Below are positions 6,174-6,547 of a stretch of DNA of 6,547 nucleotides, one piece after another. This stretch comes from JBBRFH01 sp038224615 (lineage in GTDB: Bacteria > Planctomycetota > Phycisphaerae > Tepidisphaerales > Tepidisphaeraceae): contig JBBRFH010000201.1 in assembly GCA_038224615.1 (NCBI GenBank), positions 1 through 6,547 on the forward strand, written 5' to 3'. The position numbers and the translations under genes are program-made. The notes beneath the pieces are model-generated. The model was not told the origin of the DNA. It saw only the letters and a program-made list of their open reading frames with translations, and ran no database searches. Numbering within the stretch: position 1 is the first letter of the stretch; every line of letters starts with the position of its first letter.

Positions 6174-6547
6174 CTATTTGGCGGGGCCGAGGGAGGCTTC
6201 GATGCGTTCGACGGCGCGAATCAGCCGCCGCTGTTGCGATCCCTGCAATTGGTGGGCACCGTAGCGGACACGATAGAAGACGCGCGTCAACTGCTGGATC
6301 GCGCGGTACACCTCGGCGGGCAGGTAGCCCACGGACTGGCTGAACTCCATCGGCGTCAGGTGCGCGCCGCGCCCGATCTTGCGGCGATCGAGGGTTCGCA
6401 CCAGCTCGTCATAGAACTCCAGTTGCCGCGCGAGCCGACGCTGCTCTTCGGTGGGCAGCGAGTCCAACCCGATCCGCTTCACCCGGCGGCGCAGGCGAGC
6501 TCGCTCCATCAGGAAGAAGACGACCGCGCCCACGATCACACAAACCA
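6174..6547 (-). CDS. DUF4129-like C-terminal part of a membrane protein (5' end outside window)
   Basis: The frame is open from the window edge to the TAG at 6174-6176 and gives about 124 residues. It begins with the end of a membrane segment (IVGAVVFFLM), followed at once by a strongly basic cytoplasmic patch (ERARLRRRVKR). The rest is helical: LEFYDELVRTLDRRKI, then LTPMEFSQSVG, then LTRVFYRVRYG, and a basic last helix. The order 'FYxxLxxxLxRR...TPxEF...LTxxFYxxRFG' is that of the DUF4129 tail found after the last membrane helix in TgpA-like transglutaminase-domain proteins, so this is probably the end of such a protein. The transglutaminase core would lie outside the window and cannot be confirmed. 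The GTG at 6539 lies in the membrane segment and is unlikely to be the true start. It probably forms an operon with cinA. Confidence 0.6.
   Translation of the reverse strand, partial: VCVIVGAVVFFLMERARLRRRVKRIGLDSLPTEEQRRLARQLEFYDELVRTLDRRKIGRGAHLTPMEFSQSVGYLPAEVYRAIQQLTRVFYRVRYGAHQLQGSQQRRLIRAVERIEASLGPAK

Overview
The window is GC-rich chromosomal DNA. Its gene content fits a Planctomycetes-type bacterium, but this is an inference and not a proof: there is a PEP-CTERM secreted protein, an RTX-type calcium-binding repeat protein, a remnant of an ISL3-type transposase, and a GroES/GroEL pair with no CIRCE operator visible upstream.

Left part (1-1167, + strand). The 3' end of a gene for an RTX (glycine/aspartate nonapeptide) calcium-binding protein is closed by a good rho-independent terminator (386-420). 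A small secreted PEP-CTERM protein follows (463-1167). It has a signal peptide, a VPEP sorting motif, a hydrophobic segment and an arginine-rich tail.

Middle-left (1168-1904). There is no intact gene here. The stretch is a graveyard of insertion-sequence fragments: the C-terminus of an IS4/IS5-superfamily-like DDE transposase (- strand), the C-terminus of an ISL3-family transposase (+ strand), and a short piece of IS3-family OrfB (- strand). A perfect 30-bp palindrome (1841-1870) separates this debris from the groEL 3' end.

Right part (1905-6547, all - strand, read right to left). The order is: the C-terminal part of a DUF4129/transglutaminase-like membrane protein (cut by the window edge), cinA (NMN deamidase/CinA), a stand-alone receiver-domain protein with an altered active-site pocket, groES and groEL. 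The first two genes are 39 bp apart and probably form one operon. groES and groEL form the chaperonin operon.

The most unusual features are two related elements on either side of groES (3620-3713 and 4042-4137). Each has tandem 7-bp units (GTTACTT-like) in one arm and the complementary units (AAGTAAC-like) in the other, separated by 29-38 bp, so each could fold into a long hairpin in the groESL transcript. A second regulatory candidate is a pair of TGTCA-N3/4-TGACA dyads about three helical turns apart in the 310-bp gap between cinA and the receiver gene. The window shows no CRISPR array, tRNA, rRNA or obvious new multi-gene system.
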